NCBI RefSeq assembly: GCF_019703515.2 | Contig: NC_059362.1 | Location: 27,611,826-27,675,825, forward strand | Direction: 5' to 3' | Source: Myxocyprinus asiaticus | Lineage: Eukaryota; Chordata; Actinopteri; Cypriniformes; Catostomidae | Length of the DNA: 64,000 bases | In this document: piece after piece, positions 23,580 through 34,815 of the stretch | Layout: each line of letters opens with the position of its first letter | Numbering within the stretch: position 1 is the stretch's first letter | Notes under the pieces: model-generated | The model's input: the letters and a program-made list of their open reading frames with translations, nothing else | What the model was told of the DNA's origin: nothing | Database searches by the model: none | Program-made: the position numbers and the translations under genes

Positions 23580-24290
23580 CAGGGAGCCTTGCTCTCCCCG
23601 GCTTCAATCACTGTCAGTGAAGCCCGGAGCACACCTGCTCCCAATGCAAATTGAACGAAAAGCAGTGAAAAAAAAAAATGCACTGGGAGCGCGTGTGCTC
23701 TAGGGTCTAACTCATGGTGAGCGAAGTTGGGGAGTGTGGCTCATCTCGGCTTGAATGACATGCAAGAGCCCCCTGGATGTGCAGTTGAACAGGGGGTTTG
23801 ATGAAAAAATGCAATCGGGAGGAGTGGTTCCTCCAGGCCCTCGATGATGATGACTGAAGCCAAGAAGGATGGTTCCACTAGAGTTGAATGGCATGCCTGA
23901 GCCCCCTGAATGTGCAGTTGAACAGGGGGTTCGAATGAAAATGCAGTCGGGAGGAGCAGCTCCTCCAGGGCCTCGTGATGGTGACTGAAGCCGAGGAGGG
24001 TAGCGCCTCTCAGCTTGAGGCAGAGGCTAAAGGCCCTGGGTGAATGGCAAAGCAAAAGCATTGAAAAAATGTCAATGCATTGGGAGCGCGTGTGCTCCAG
24101 GGTCTAACTCACGGTGAGCGAAGCCAGGGAGGGTGGCTCATCTCGGCTTGAATGACATGTCCGAGCCCCCTGGATATGCAGTTGAACAGGGGGTTTGATG
24201 AAAAAATGCAGTCGGGAGCATGTGTCCTCCAAACTCTCAGTGATGGTGACTGAAGCAGAGGAGGGTGGATCAGATCACGGGTCCAAAAGC
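23580..24290. repeat. higher-order tandem repeat, about 396-bp period
   Basis: A GC-richer block. GGGAGCGCGTGTGCTC followed by AGGGTCTAACTCA occurs at about 23687 and again at about 24083, some 396 bases apart. Inside it a shorter unit, GAGCCCCCTG...GCAGTTGAACAGGGGGTT, occurs at about 23767, 23900 and 24163, the first two about 135 bases apart. The open frames through it are repeat-derived and not recognised as a protein. Confidence 0.8.
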
Positions 24291-25534
24291 CGAGTTCTTT
24301 GTCAACAGTACGGCAGTAACATGCTTTAACTGCACACCGTGCGTAAAAGCGCAAACACAAAAAACACATTCCACAGTTTTCCACTACAAACCTTCGCGAA
24401 TCGGCATCAGGGATATATATATATACAACCCTCATTTCGTTGTTTTCATCTTTTCATTAGCTACACGACCCATCAGTCAAAAATGATCTAGCTTTTCATT
24501 GGCCGGCATTATTCAGAGACAAACATGGATGACGCAAATTTTTACGTTACTTATTTTGACTGTCCTGTTTGGCTATTTTGAGTGACTACCCAATCACAAC
24601 TGCACAGAAAATTTTGAGGGAAGGTTCATTTTTTCATAAGACTTTCCCAAATATCATGTTTGGGTGCTTTCCTACTGAAACACTACACAGAGTGCAAGAT
24701 TTAGCAGAGAATGGACATGAATGATAACGTGTTGAATATGTAAAACCTGAACATTTCTTCAAATTTGTACATTTTTGGACTAAAATCTCTAATGGATTTT
24801 ATTTATTGGACTCTTGCAATGAAAAGCATACTGAAGTTTAGAGGATTGTGCTCGTCTGTGTTTGGCTGGAAGACAATAAACTTCAGAACTTCCGGTTTCA
24901 TTTTCCATGTTTTGATTTTTACTCTTGACACGTTTAATACAATCTTATTGTTGTAACTTTGCGATTGTCAAAATCTCTTTAAAATATCAAATCTTGAGAC
25001 CCAGATCTTTCAAATGATAAATTGGATGTCAATATTAGTTTACAATTTCACAGTTTAAGCATGCATTAAACAAATTAAATGTAAATAAATATGCAAGTGG
25101 TCATTTTTGACCCACCCATCGTTAAGAGGTTAACCGACCACGGCAAACACAATAGCTTGCATATATGTTTTCCCTTTTAATGTAAATGACTAATTTAAGG
25201 TTTCAAATCATAATTTTGTGCATGATTTGCTCTACCTGATCCTGTATCTGTAGTTCTTTAACTGGCCCATTTACTTATTTGTAAAGACATAATATTAAGT
25301 GAATGGCTTGTAAAGATATAATATTTAACTTATTTATTAATATGTAATTTTATCATTTTACTTTATTTAACTATTTTTTGTTATGCTTTAAGCTTTTCAG
25401 TAATCATAATTATTATTGCTTTAAGATACTGACAATACTACCTGTTGTCTCCAAAGCATATTCGAAATGTATTCAATTTGTAAATGTAGAACTTTTATTT
25501 TTAAATGGAGCTGCAAAGTTGGAACAAACGATGA
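24291..25534. other. intergenic, no gene seen
   Basis: No conserved coding frame. Short TA run at about 24415. Confidence 0.45.
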
Positions 25535-25539
25535 TCTCA

Positions 25540-25642
25540 GGGCTGAGTTTGGAATGGCATACTACCATACTACTCTTGCTATTTCATACCTATTTATGGC
25601 AGAAATAGTAATAGTAGTATGGTAGTATGTATGAACTCAGCC
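25540..25642. repeat. about 100-bp perfect-hairpin MITE
   Basis: GGCTGAGTTT...CATACTACCATACTACT on the left is the inverse of AGTAGTATGGTAGTATG...GAACTCAGCC on the right, with arms of about 40 bases and a short loop. This is most simply a tiny foldback transposon. A structured RNA is possible but there is no evidence for one. Confidence 0.7.
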
Positions 25643-26175
25643 TAGGTCTGTGGGAAAGTACAATCATATAATCACTGGCAGGGAAATCAAATGATTTTTT
25701 TTTCCTTTTTTTTTTTTTTTTTTCCGGTTGCATGTAGTAAGACTTGACTCATGCTCATTAGTTTTTACAAACCATTAATTATAAACCATTAATTTGTTTA
25801 CCAGTTAGTGCCATCTCTCGCCTCTAGATGGTGACATTTCTGTCATAATATTCTGCCCAAGGTTGTAGTCCCACTCTGTAGCCTTTATTTTGGTATAATT
25901 CTCAGTACAAATGACCAAACAGACCATAGATTTATCTCAAGCTCTCAAATTGGGTTGTTCTCATGTCTGGTTAAAAGCTTTTTAATGTCTCCATGTTCCC
26001 CTAACAGCTTTACTGCATTTGCAGCCAATGAGCTTGTGGTTTTGGAAACCGTCTCTGAATGCCTGGAAACAACTTGCGGCGATCACTGTGACGCATGCAA
26101 ACACTGTATTTATCCAACCAAATTAGTTTAGCATGGAGAAGAACTTTACTTTCTCAGTCGGTAAATACCGGACTA

Positions 26176-26365
26176 AGGGGCCGTTCACACCGAGCCCGTT
26201 CGGACGCAGTGCCACGAAAAATCAGAACGCGCATGGCTCGTTGCGCGTTTTTAACAGTTGAAGCTCTGTTCAAGGCGCCTAAAAACACAGCGAGAACGGG
26301 TCTAAAGCATGTTTACGTAAAAAGCGTAGACACACTCAATAACAAGTTCAGTGTGAACGGCCCCT
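26176..26365. mobile_element. 190-bp MITE with AGGGGCCGTTCACAC inverted ends
   Basis: Begins AGGGGCCGTTCACAC and ends GTGTGAACGGCCCCT, exact inverse 15-mers. The inside is CpG-rich (AACGCGC, TTGCGCG), unlike the surrounding DNA. No open frame for a transposase. The target duplication is not clear, so the superfamily is left open. Confidence 0.85.
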
Positions 26366-26939
26366 CAGTGGCTGTTTAATAAAAGCCTCTTGATTAGAAC
26401 TGTGGAATTCTTCTATAATGAAACCAAGCTGTAGTCTATACAACAATTTTATTTCTAACATATGTTGCCCTTCACCTTAAAAAATTGTTAATTTTCTATT
26501 CGTTTAACTATGCCTTATAATTCTTAAGCATGAATGTGTTATGTCTTTTCTCGGTGTGACCAAACATGGTTTTGGAATTAGCTTATATTCTTTTTCATAT
26601 TTGTTTACTGAAACGCAAATCACACTGGCTCTGGGAAGAAAGCCTTCTCGAGTTTGCATGTTTTCTGCCAATGTGTTTGCTTACCCACTCGGTGGCACTG
26701 TTTCACCCATGTCTTTGCTTGTACAACTTCCTTTACCAGGTTTTGAACAGGTTATGTACTCATGCCTCATGAGACTATTTCAGAAGCTTAATGTGTCTTC
26801 TATATTGTCAAAATGCACTCTACTACTTAATAAATTATAGTTTGTGCTTTTTTAGTTTGTGTTTTCTCAGATTACTTTACTACCATTTTGATTAATAAGA
26901 TACAATAACACAGATTTTCTTTAGAAAAAGGGTTCAGTG

Positions 26940-27564
26940 TTAAAGGGATAGTACACCCAAAAATGAACACAAAAATACTCACCCTCATGCCATCCCAGAC
27001 GTGTATGACTTTTTTTCTTCTGCTGAACACGAACAAGCTCCAAAAATCACATAAAGGCAGCATAAAAGTAATCCAAGACTCCAGTGGTTAAATCCAAATC
27101 TTCAGAAGCAATACGATAAGTGTGGGTGAGAATAAATAAATATTTAAATCTTTTTTTTTTTTTTTTTTTTTTACTATAGATTCTCCTCCCTACCCAGTAG
27201 GTGGCAATATGCACAAAGAATGCAAATCACCAAAAACAAAAGAAGAATGTGAAAGTGGAGATTGATGGTAAAAAAAAGGATTTAAATATTAATCCGTTTC
27301 TCATCCACACTTATCATATTGCTTCTGAAGACATGAATTTAACCACTGGTGTCCTATGGATTACTTTTATGCTGTCTTTATGTGCTTTTGGAGCTTCAGA
27401 GTTTTGGTTCCCATTCACTGGCATTGTATGGACCTACAGAGCTGAGAAATTCTTCTACAAATATTTGTTTGTGTTCAGCAGAAGAAAGTCATACACATCT
27501 GAGAAGGCATGAGGGTGAGTAAATGATGAGAGAATTTTCATTTTTGGGTGAACTATTCCTTTAA
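26940..27564. mobile_element. Angel-like foldback MITE, long form
   Basis: Starts AAAGGGATAGTACACCC and ends TTTTGGGTGAACTATTCC. Long form, with the central GGTGGCAATATGCACAAAGA section and a T-run near 27150. Confidence 0.9.
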
Positions 27565-28756
27565 GGCACACTAGAGATGACGCGATAATGCAAAAAGAAT
27601 CACAGACGAATGGCCCCAAGATGAAATAGGATCAAAGGCATTTGTGCATTCTACTAAATGTTTATACTAAAGGTTTTTGCTTTACCATTCCTAATCCTCA
27701 AACAAAAGCAAAGATGACTTAAGCTATATTTACATTTCTCCAAAATGGCATTATCTGTGACATCTCATGCACACTCTTTCCGTTACACCCATCTAATTGA
27801 ATTTCTTGTCCATTATCCTTAATTATATGTTCTGAATCAGCAGAGTTCTGCCAAGCATCATAGATCTACAGTGCCTCTCCCTCATGCCCCTCTGATTTGG
27901 TCTGGTTAACATGATGTCCTTTTAAGGCAGGTCTGTTTGCCATGTCAGTGGGTGTCTGGTCCTCACGGGAGCTGGTCATGCTGACTTCAGTGGAGAGTCT
28001 TTCCATAACACATCATTCACCCACTCCAGTCAATTGTTTATAGACATGGCCCTCTTAAATGTGTACTTCACAGTACTGCTCAGCCACCTGGTCCTTTTGT
28101 AGTTGCCTCATTACTTGTCAGATGCATTGCAGCCACTTTTGTTAATTCAGTCATGCTTTTTGACAGATCTTAACCTGCCATATAAGGAAAACCACAGTAC
28201 AATTATGACATATTATGCTTTTCCACATGTAATGGTTATTACAGTGTAATGTTACACTTACTCCATTGTCCTTGTTAAATCAACATTACATTTAAGGCAT
28301 TTAGCAGATACTCCTCCATAGCGAGTTAAGACAAAACTCTGATTGAATCTGTGCCTCTCTGCCTGACCACACTCTGTTCAAAAAGTCATTCATCTGGGCT
28401 GGTTTTCAATCTCTATTTTTATCACTAATTCATAGATTCTTTTAGACTATAAAGGCTGCTTAAAATTTGGGCTTCTTTGAGATAAGCAAATCTCTTATTG
28501 ATTGGCTGAAACATTTATGAAATGTTATAGAGTGCTGTGTTTCTATGATAGACCTATTATAAGGTTCTAAAGATAATGTCTATCCTAAAGTAAATACCAA
28601 ATATGATCATTTAAATTGTAACACAATACATGACAATTTCATAATTTAAAAATTGCAGAAGCACTTTATTTGTCCTTTATAAATCCTACTCGAAATGCGG
28701 ATTCTGGTCTCCTACTACATTATAGAATATAGTTGTTGCTGTTTTTAATCTTCTTA
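27565..28756. other. intergenic, no gene seen
   Basis: No recognisable gene or repeat boundary. No conserved frame. Confidence 0.45.
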
Positions 28757-29300
28757 AAGGGATAGTTCACCCAAGAAGGCAAATTCTCTCATAATTTACT
28801 CACCCTCATGCTATTGCAGAGGATACAAATTAAGATTTTTACAAAAATATTTCAGCTCTGTAGGTCCACAATGCAAGTGAATGGGTGAAGCTCCAAAAGG
28901 ACATAATGGCAGCATAAAAGTAATCCATAAGACTCCAGGGCAGCTAAATCCATATCTTCAGAAGCGATATGATATATGTGGGTGAGAAACAGAACAATAT
29001 TTAAGTCCTTTTTTACTATGAATCTCCACATTCACATTATTCTTTTTTCTCTCTCTCTTTTTTTTTTTTTTTTTTTTTTTGAGATTCGCATTCTTCATGC
29101 ATGTTGCCACCTACTGGACAAGGAGGAGAATTTATAGTAAAACTGGACTCACCCATACCTATCATATTGCTTCAAAAGACAGATTAAACCACAGGAGTCT
29201 TATGGAATACTTTTATGCTGCATTTATGTGCATTTTGGAGCTTCAAAGTTCTGGTCACCATTCACTTGCATTGTATGGACCTACAGAGCTGAAATATTCT
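28757..29300. mobile_element. Angel-like foldback MITE, left part of split copy
   Basis: Starts TTAAAGGGATAGTTCACCC and runs through to GAGCTGAAATATTCTT, where it is cut by a LINE. The missing right end resumes at 35639. Confidence 0.9.
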
Positions 29301-29399
29301 TTTTTTTTTTGTTGTTGTTGTTGCTATTAACAGTTTTTATTGATTCCATCCATTCCATTGATCTATATGTATAAGAGATGTCATAACTTTACTTAAACA

Positions 29400-29690
29400 T
29401 TTAGCAAAAATTTTGACAATATTTTAACGTCTAGCTGGATCACGGAAATTGGATGGTAACTCTTACAGTCGCTTGGATCTTTGTCCTTTTTAAGAATCAG
29501 ACTGATCCGGGCTTGTGTCATGGTTGGCGGAAGCTTTCCATTCTTTAATGATTCCATATAAAAAGTGGAGCCAGTTCTGTAGCATAAGATCTAAAAAAGT
29601 CAGCAACAAAGCCATCCAGCCCTGGAGGCCTTAATTACCTTGCCAAGCTCCTCCAAGGTTAATTAATTAATTTTTTTTTAATTTTCTTTA
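29400..29690 (-). pseudogene. L1 ORF2 reverse transcriptase, N-terminal fragment
   Basis: On the - strand this translates, with frame breaks, to an L1-type RT start: FFRSYATELAP, LPPTMTQARISLILKKDKDP, then SYHPISVIQLDVKIL. The motif matches the beginning of the RT domain of fish L1 elements. The catalytic FADD-type block and everything after it are missing, so the element could not move itself. Confidence 0.75.
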
Positions 29691-29818
29691 TTTATCACAT
29701 TATATATTTGCACACATACAGTGAAATTCTTCTTTTTCACATATCTCAGCTAGGCTGGGGTCAGAGTGCAGGGTCAGCCATGATACAACACCCCTGGAGC
29801 ATAGATATTAGAAAATAG
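29691..29818. repeat. short foreign segment inside the L1 remnant
   Basis: A piece with CTGGGGTCAGAGTGCAGGGT and CACCCCTGGAGCA replaces L1 ORF2 sequence between the endonuclease linker and the RT start. It resembles a widespread teleost SINE or DNA-element fragment, but the family is uncertain. Confidence 0.45.
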
Positions 29819-29982
29819 ATTATATCTGTATTTCAGTCGGGTCAATTCTCTGAGGCCATCAGATGACATTCGGCGCTTCAGCTCTGCCTTGGCCCTTTTA
29901 ATATTCCCTTCCAACTCCACGAGTTCTCTTTGGATTTTTTGATGAATGAGGCATACTGTATGATCCGACCCCTAAGAACCGC

Positions 29983-30537
29983 TTAGAGTGCCTCCCATGC
30001 CATGCTCACAGAGGATACTGAGGAACAGTTGGTCTCCATATAAACATTGATTTCAGCCTTTAACATTTGTTGGAATTCAGGATTTTGAAAAAGGGATACA
30101 TTAAAGCGCCACCTATATGATTTCTTTTTCTCTGTTTGTGGCAACACCTCTAAACTCACCAGGGTGTGATCTGAGACTAAAATGTTTCCAGTTGAGCAGT
30201 TAACAACAGATGAAATGAGGGATTTAGATATATATATAAAAAAATCTATTCTAGAATAAAGCTTATGGACTGATGAAAAAAATGTATAGTCCCTACCAGA
30301 TGGGTTCAAAAGTCTCCAAATATCTGTAAGACTACACATCCTGTGAAGTGTCAATGTTGCTCTAGGGGGCTTACACACTTTTGCTTCACTATGATCAAGG
30401 ACTGAGTCCATCAAAAGATTAAAGTCTCCACCCAATATTATATTATGAGGGGTGCCAACAGCTTGCAACATCCCTTCAAAACCTATAAAAAAGCCCTGAT
30501 CATCAGCATTAGGTGCATAAATATTAGCCAAAATCAA
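29983..30537 (-). pseudogene. L1 ORF2 endonuclease (APE-type) fragment
   Basis: 184 residues of the APE endonuclease that nicks target DNA. Visible motifs are ANIYAPN, GGDFN, the YSRIDFF block and SDHTLV, the usual catalytic and contact positions of LINE endonucleases. The upstream part (YDIVFLQETHLS equivalent, about 30700-30760) is present but in other frames. Open over this stretch, dead as an element. Confidence 0.85.
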
Positions 30538-30832
30538 ACTTTTGGTCCTGAATTTCTGCTAAAACAATAATGACTCTTCCTAATTTATCTTTAATCTGTT
30601 TGAGCCATTTGAATTGTAAATGTTTACTTATCAATGTAATGACTTCCCTGCTCTTACTTGAGCCAGCACTGAAGAAAACATGTCCACCCCATATCGTCCT
30701 GCAGGGAAAGATGTGTTTCTTGAAGAAACACTATATCATATTTCTTACATTTAAGAAAAGAAATAACCTTCACATTCACATTACACATGGAGATAGACAA
30801 TCCACACATATTAACATTTGACATTTTGACAT

Positions 30833-31209
30833 TGTAACAAACTTCACAGCAACAGGGAAGCAGGTTTTCTAGGCTCAGGTAAGACTTTTAATCGGCCACT
30901 TCAGTGCTTTTCAACGTCACAAACTCATCAGCTTCACAGGCACGTAGTCACTTAAACACATTCGATTTTACAGGCACGTAGTTACTTAAACACATCAGCT
31001 TCACAAATACAACAGAATGAATGCAACAGCTTCAGGAGCACCGTGGCCTTCCTTGTGCCAGACTCTCCTTGCGTGGCTGCTTATATGCCGCTCTCCCCAT
31101 GCTCACTGGAATTAGAAACAGGTGTTAAACATAATCTAGCTCAGGTGCAAGCGCCCTTACCGCTTTCTCTCTCTCTGGATGGACGTTTGACCACGCCCCC
31201 GTTGCCACA
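30833..31209 (-). repeat. LTR (3' LTR in element orientation)
   Basis: 377 bases from TGTAACAAAC to TTGCCACA. It matches the other LTR at 34178-34585 through most of its length, with small deletions. Confidence 0.9.
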
Positions 31210-31252
31210 TACCCACACTGCCCAACTCAGGCCAGGGAGACATCCAGCCTGT

Positions 31253-32107
31253 CTACCACTCCCCCCCCCCATTTCTGGAAAGGAAGTCAGCGACAGCCAT
31301 CTGCACTCCTGGTCTGTGGACCACCTTGAATTTAAAGGGCTGGAGAGCCAGATACCACCAGATGATCCACGCGTTGGTATCCTTCTTGCGATGGAGCCAT
31401 TGGAGTGGGGCGTGATCCGAGCAGAGGGTGAAGGCCCGCCCTAACAGGTAGTACCGGAGAGTGAGGACCGCCCACTTGATGGCCAGATACTCCTTTTCAA
31501 TGGTGCTGTACTTAGTCTCCATCAGCGAGAGCTTGCGTCTAATGTACAGCACCAGGTGCTCCTCCCCCTCCACCACCTTTGAGAGCATGGCCCCCAGCCC
31601 TCTGTCTGAAGCATCCATCTGCAAGACAAAAGGGAGAGAGAAATCGAGTGAATGTAAAAGCGGCCCCCCGCAAAGTGCGGCTTTAACCTGCATGAACGCC
31701 TGTTGACACTGCTCCGTCCACTGGACCGGATCTGGAGCTCCCTTTTTAGTGAGATCAGTCAGCAGGCTGGTGACATCCGAATAATTAGGCACGAATCTCC
31801 TATAATAGCCAGCCAGCTCCAGGAACTGTCTCACCCCCTTTTTGGTCTTGGGCCTCGGGTAGGTCGCAATCGCCGCAGTCTTGTCAATTTCGGGACGCAC
31901 CTGCCTGTGGCCCAAGTGGAACCCCAGATACCATACCTCCACCTGCCCAATCATGCACTTCTTGGGGTTTGCTGTGAGTCCCGCTCGTCTCAGGGGTCTC
32001 AGAACCGCCTTCAGATGCTGCATGTGCCTGCAAGTAGGCAGCGGCGTAAGCCGCATGCAGTCTGAGGATTCGGTCCATGAGATGCTGAAACGTAGCCGGG
32101 TTTCCAA
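31253..32107 (-). pseudogene. Gmr1-like RT C-terminal part and RNase H
   Basis: About 265 recognisable residues: the RT thumb (GLTANPKKC, YLGFHLGH), the connection (GVRQFLELAGYYRRFVPNYS), then the RNase H-like domain (FVLQMDASDRGLGAMLS, LYIRRKLS, EYLAIKWAV, FTLCSDHAPLQWL). The first Asp of RNase H (MDAS) is present. The start of this frame is artefactual because a deletion upstream removed the YxDD block and shifted the frame. Confidence 0.88.
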
Positions 32108-32417
32108 ACAAACCGAACGGAAGCGTCACAGATTGGTGTAATCCATATCGCATTGCATAGTCCACTAGGACCAATACAAAGCGATGTTTGCGTGCTGACC
32201 GCTCTAATGGCCCGACGAGGTCCATTCCAATTTTCTCAAAGGGGACCTCGATCAGCGGAAGAGGGCGCAATGGTGCTTTTGGGGTGGCCGGTGGATTCAC
32301 CAGCTGGCATTCGCGGCATGCCGCACACCACCTGCGGACATCGCCGCCAATGCCCGGCCAATCAACGCGGGCTATTAGGCGGTTCAGTGTTTTTCTTTCC
32401 CCTAGATGACCCGCCAT
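31884..32417 (-). pseudogene. Gmr1-like integrase zinc domain fused by deletion to RT
   Basis: Opens with the integrase HHCC part (MAGHLGERKTLNRLIARVDW, CAACREC) and the first strand of the core (KIGMDLVGPL, VLVLVDYAMRY), whose first catalytic Asp is in MDLVGP. It then jumps straight into RT sequence (LPFGLFGNPATFQHLMDR...AAYL). At AAYL the frame breaks and the two catalytic aspartates that should follow are gone. Integrase ahead of RT shows that the original polyprotein had Gmr1 order. Confidence 0.85.
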
Positions 32418-32578
32418 GGATTATAATGAGCCGCCTGGAACACCATTTCCTGACGGCTCCACGGTATTAAGAGCTGGGTTGTATCTTCCTTTGTTTGAGC
32501 ATCCTGCATCACTCTATACAACCGCTCGTTTATATGAAAGTGGGACACCCAGCTGGAGTTGTTGACCATCGATCACCC

Positions 32579-33292
32579 TCACTTGTTCAAAGGCATGCTT
32601 GAGGGTTTCGTCTCGTGACTGCTCCAAAGAGAAATCCCCTGAGGACGGGAGGGGCTGCAGCCTCTCCCCCCCCTCACGTCATCCTGATGTGGAGCAGATG
32701 AAGATGGCCCTGGCTCCGCCTCCCCTGCCAGAGCATCGCACATTTCACATCTCATCGCTTTTGTGCAGGACCCATCCGCGTATATTCCCTTTAATACATT
32801 TCTAAATTCAGGCCAATTAGTCCCCAGAATCAGCGGATGGGTGAGGCAGGAAATAACCGCGGCCTCCACTCTATGTTTTGTTCCCCGGAATTTAATCTCA
32901 AGGGTCACCACAGGGTAGTTGCGAATATCACCATGCACACACTTCACCCTCACAGTTTTAGCTGTGCCCAAAGCCTTGTGTTGAACCAAGCGTTGGTGGA
33001 TAGTGGTTTGATTACAACCTGTGTCCACCAATGCTTGGTGAGTACCCCCCTTGACTCTTACCGGTATCCGGTACGCTCTGGCCCGACAGGGGGCAGCCTG
33101 CAGAATGTCGGAGATCAGGACCACCTTTCCGAGCTCCATCACAGGGCATTGATCCCGGAAGTATCCCGGATCCCTGCAACTCCAGCAGTCCAGCCCAGGC
33201 ACCATGCCTGCACCTGCATTGGCGGACACTTCCACCTGAGGGGGAGAGCGGCAGGGCACTGTTGATGCTGTGGGCGACAGGAAACCCTGCAC
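32579..33292 (-). pseudogene. Gmr1-like zinc knuckle and aspartic protease
   Basis: A retroviral-type zinc knuckle (CWSCRDPGYFRDQC; the usual His is replaced by Tyr or shifted) is followed by a pepsin-like protease with the ALVDTGCNQTTIH active-site loop (DTG, where DSG or DTG is catalytic) and LILGTNWP as the hydrophobic flap-side motif. Open over 237 codons. Confidence 0.85.
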
Positions 33293-33299
33293 CCGGGGA

Positions 33300-34142
33300 A
33301 CTGGCTTCAGTGGCGGGACTCCTCGCCTCCGCGGGGCAGGAATGGGCTATGGGGAGAAAGCAGAGTGAGAGAGAAGAGGGGAGGGGGAAGAGATCGGGGA
33401 AAACATAGGGGAAGGGGAGAGAGAGTGGGAGGGCTCTTCCGCCCTCTGGTACACCGCCAAATGGTCCTCTGGCAGTTGGACAGCTTCCTCCAGCAACGCC
33501 GGGTGGTGTCACTGGACCCACTCTGCCGTTCCTCTTGGCAGTTGATGGATTAGCTGCTCCAGCACCACCTGGTCGACAACTCACGTGATGTCATGATCCC
33601 CCACCAGCAGCCATTTCCGGCAGGCGTATCGGAGCCGTTGGGTGAAAGCAAATGGGTGGCCGGACTTCTCCAGCTTCATGGACTGGAAGAGCTGCCAGTA
33701 CTGCTCTGGACTACAGCCAACCCGCTGCAGGATGGACTTCTTCAGGTCTTTGTAGGTCATGAGGTTAGTCGCTGGCAGTTGTTGTGCAGCACGCTGGGCT
33801 TCCCCGGACAGCAACGGGAGGAGCCGGGCCGCCCACTGATCTCGTGGCCAGCTCCAGATCTCGGTGGTTCTCTCAAACAAGTCGAGGAAGGCTTACGGGT
33901 CGTCTTCCGCCCCATCTTCAGAAGTGTGGGTGGGGGCAGGGGGCTGTGGTTGTCCGGGGTCACGGCCGGGGCTCTCTCCTGGCTGAGGAGGCTCCAAATC
34001 GCATTCCGGTCCTCTGCTTGAGCTCATAGGATCTCAAAGAACCGGCGGTCTTGGTCTTGATGAAGCTCAGCAGGGATTGTTGGTGTGTCTGGTGTAGGCC
34101 GGCGAGGGACTTGAGGATCTCGGCCAACTGCGAGGACTCCAT
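33300..34142 (-). pseudogene. Gmr1-like gag, frame-broken
   Basis: Starts MESSQLAEILKSLAGLHQTH at 34142, 35 bases after the LTR end. A capsid part further on (MFERTTEIWSWPRDQW, LLPLLSGEAQRAAQQLP, DLKKSILQRVG) has a SCAN-like helical pattern. At least two frame changes and an internal loss separate the N-terminus from the capsid. It is therefore not functional. Confidence 0.75.
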
Positions 34143-34156
34143 GGGGCATACTTCAG

Positions 34157-34176
34157 GATCCCGGGTTTCAGCACCA
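34157..34176 (-). other. tRNA primer binding site, tRNA-Phe type
   Basis: GATCCCGGGTTTCAGCACCA on the + strand equals the 3' end of eukaryotic tRNA-Phe plus CCA, with one mismatch. It sits one base from the LTR, where a minus-strand primer site belongs. Confidence 0.8.
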
Positions 34177-34177
34177 G

Positions 34178-34585
34178 TGTAACAAACTTCACAGCCGAAG
34201 GGAAGGAGAACACAGGAAAGCGGGTTTTCCAGGCTCAGCAAGACTTTTAATTGGCCACTTAAGTGCTTTTCAACTTCACAAACTCATCATCTTCACAGGC
34301 AGGTAGTCACTTAAACACATTAGCATTTACAGGCACGTAGTTACTTAAACACATCAGCTTCACAAATACAACAGAATGAATGCAACAGCTTCAGGAGCAC
34401 CGTGGCCTTTCTTGTGCCAGACTCTCTCTTTCTATCTGCTGGTGGCATGGCTGCTTATATGCCGTTCTCCCCATGCTCACTGGAATTACAAACAGGTGTT
34501 AAACATAATCTAGCTCAGGTGCAAACGCCCTTACCACTTTCACTCTCTCTCCGGACGGACGCTTGACCACACCCCCGCTGCCACA
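34178..34585 (-). repeat. LTR (5' LTR in element orientation)
   Basis: 408 bases from TGTAACAAAC to CTGCCACA, the partner of 30833-31209. It is longer by two short segments near its ends. Confidence 0.9.
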
Positions 34586-34815
34586 GATATATAAGGAAAA
34601 ATAGATTGTGTGTAAAAAATTTTATTATAGAGACCACATTCCAACATTAGTGCTACAAACAACCCCAGAACTTCCCCAGAAAAAAAAAACAAAAAAAAAA
34701 CAGTGCCAAACTCAAACAGTCCATGTACGCCTACTAGAGGCCCCGCGACAACTTTGCCATCGGATTGCTCAAGTCCGGTGCTTCTATAAAAATTTTGTGA
34801 GACAGAATTGCACAA

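Larger units (their letters stand above)
30833..34585 (-). mobile_element. Gmr1-like Ty3/gypsy LTR retrotransposon, defective
   Basis: Flanked by LTRs starting TGTAACAAAC and ending GCCACA on the + strand, with flanking pentamers GACAT and GATAT as a one-mismatch target duplication. On the - strand the order is gag, zinc knuckle, protease, integrase zinc domain, reverse transcriptase, RNase H. Integrase before reverse transcriptase is the Gmr1 order, not the usual gypsy order. The integrase core and most of the RT are deleted, including the YxDD active site. It inserted into the L1 copy. Confidence 0.88.

Noticed and set aside
23741..24435. Open frames on the - strand of the tandem repeat
   Set aside because: They merely reflect the repeat unit and share no protein family.
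28300..28700. tRNA-like or ncRNA content in the interspersed regions
   Set aside because: No cloverleaf or A/B-box arrangement was seen; only the primer site at 34157 resembles tRNA, and that is a retroelement feature.
31043..31444. Open frame on the + strand inside the LTR element
   Set aside because: It is the opposite strand of the RNase H and LTR sequence, not a separate gene.
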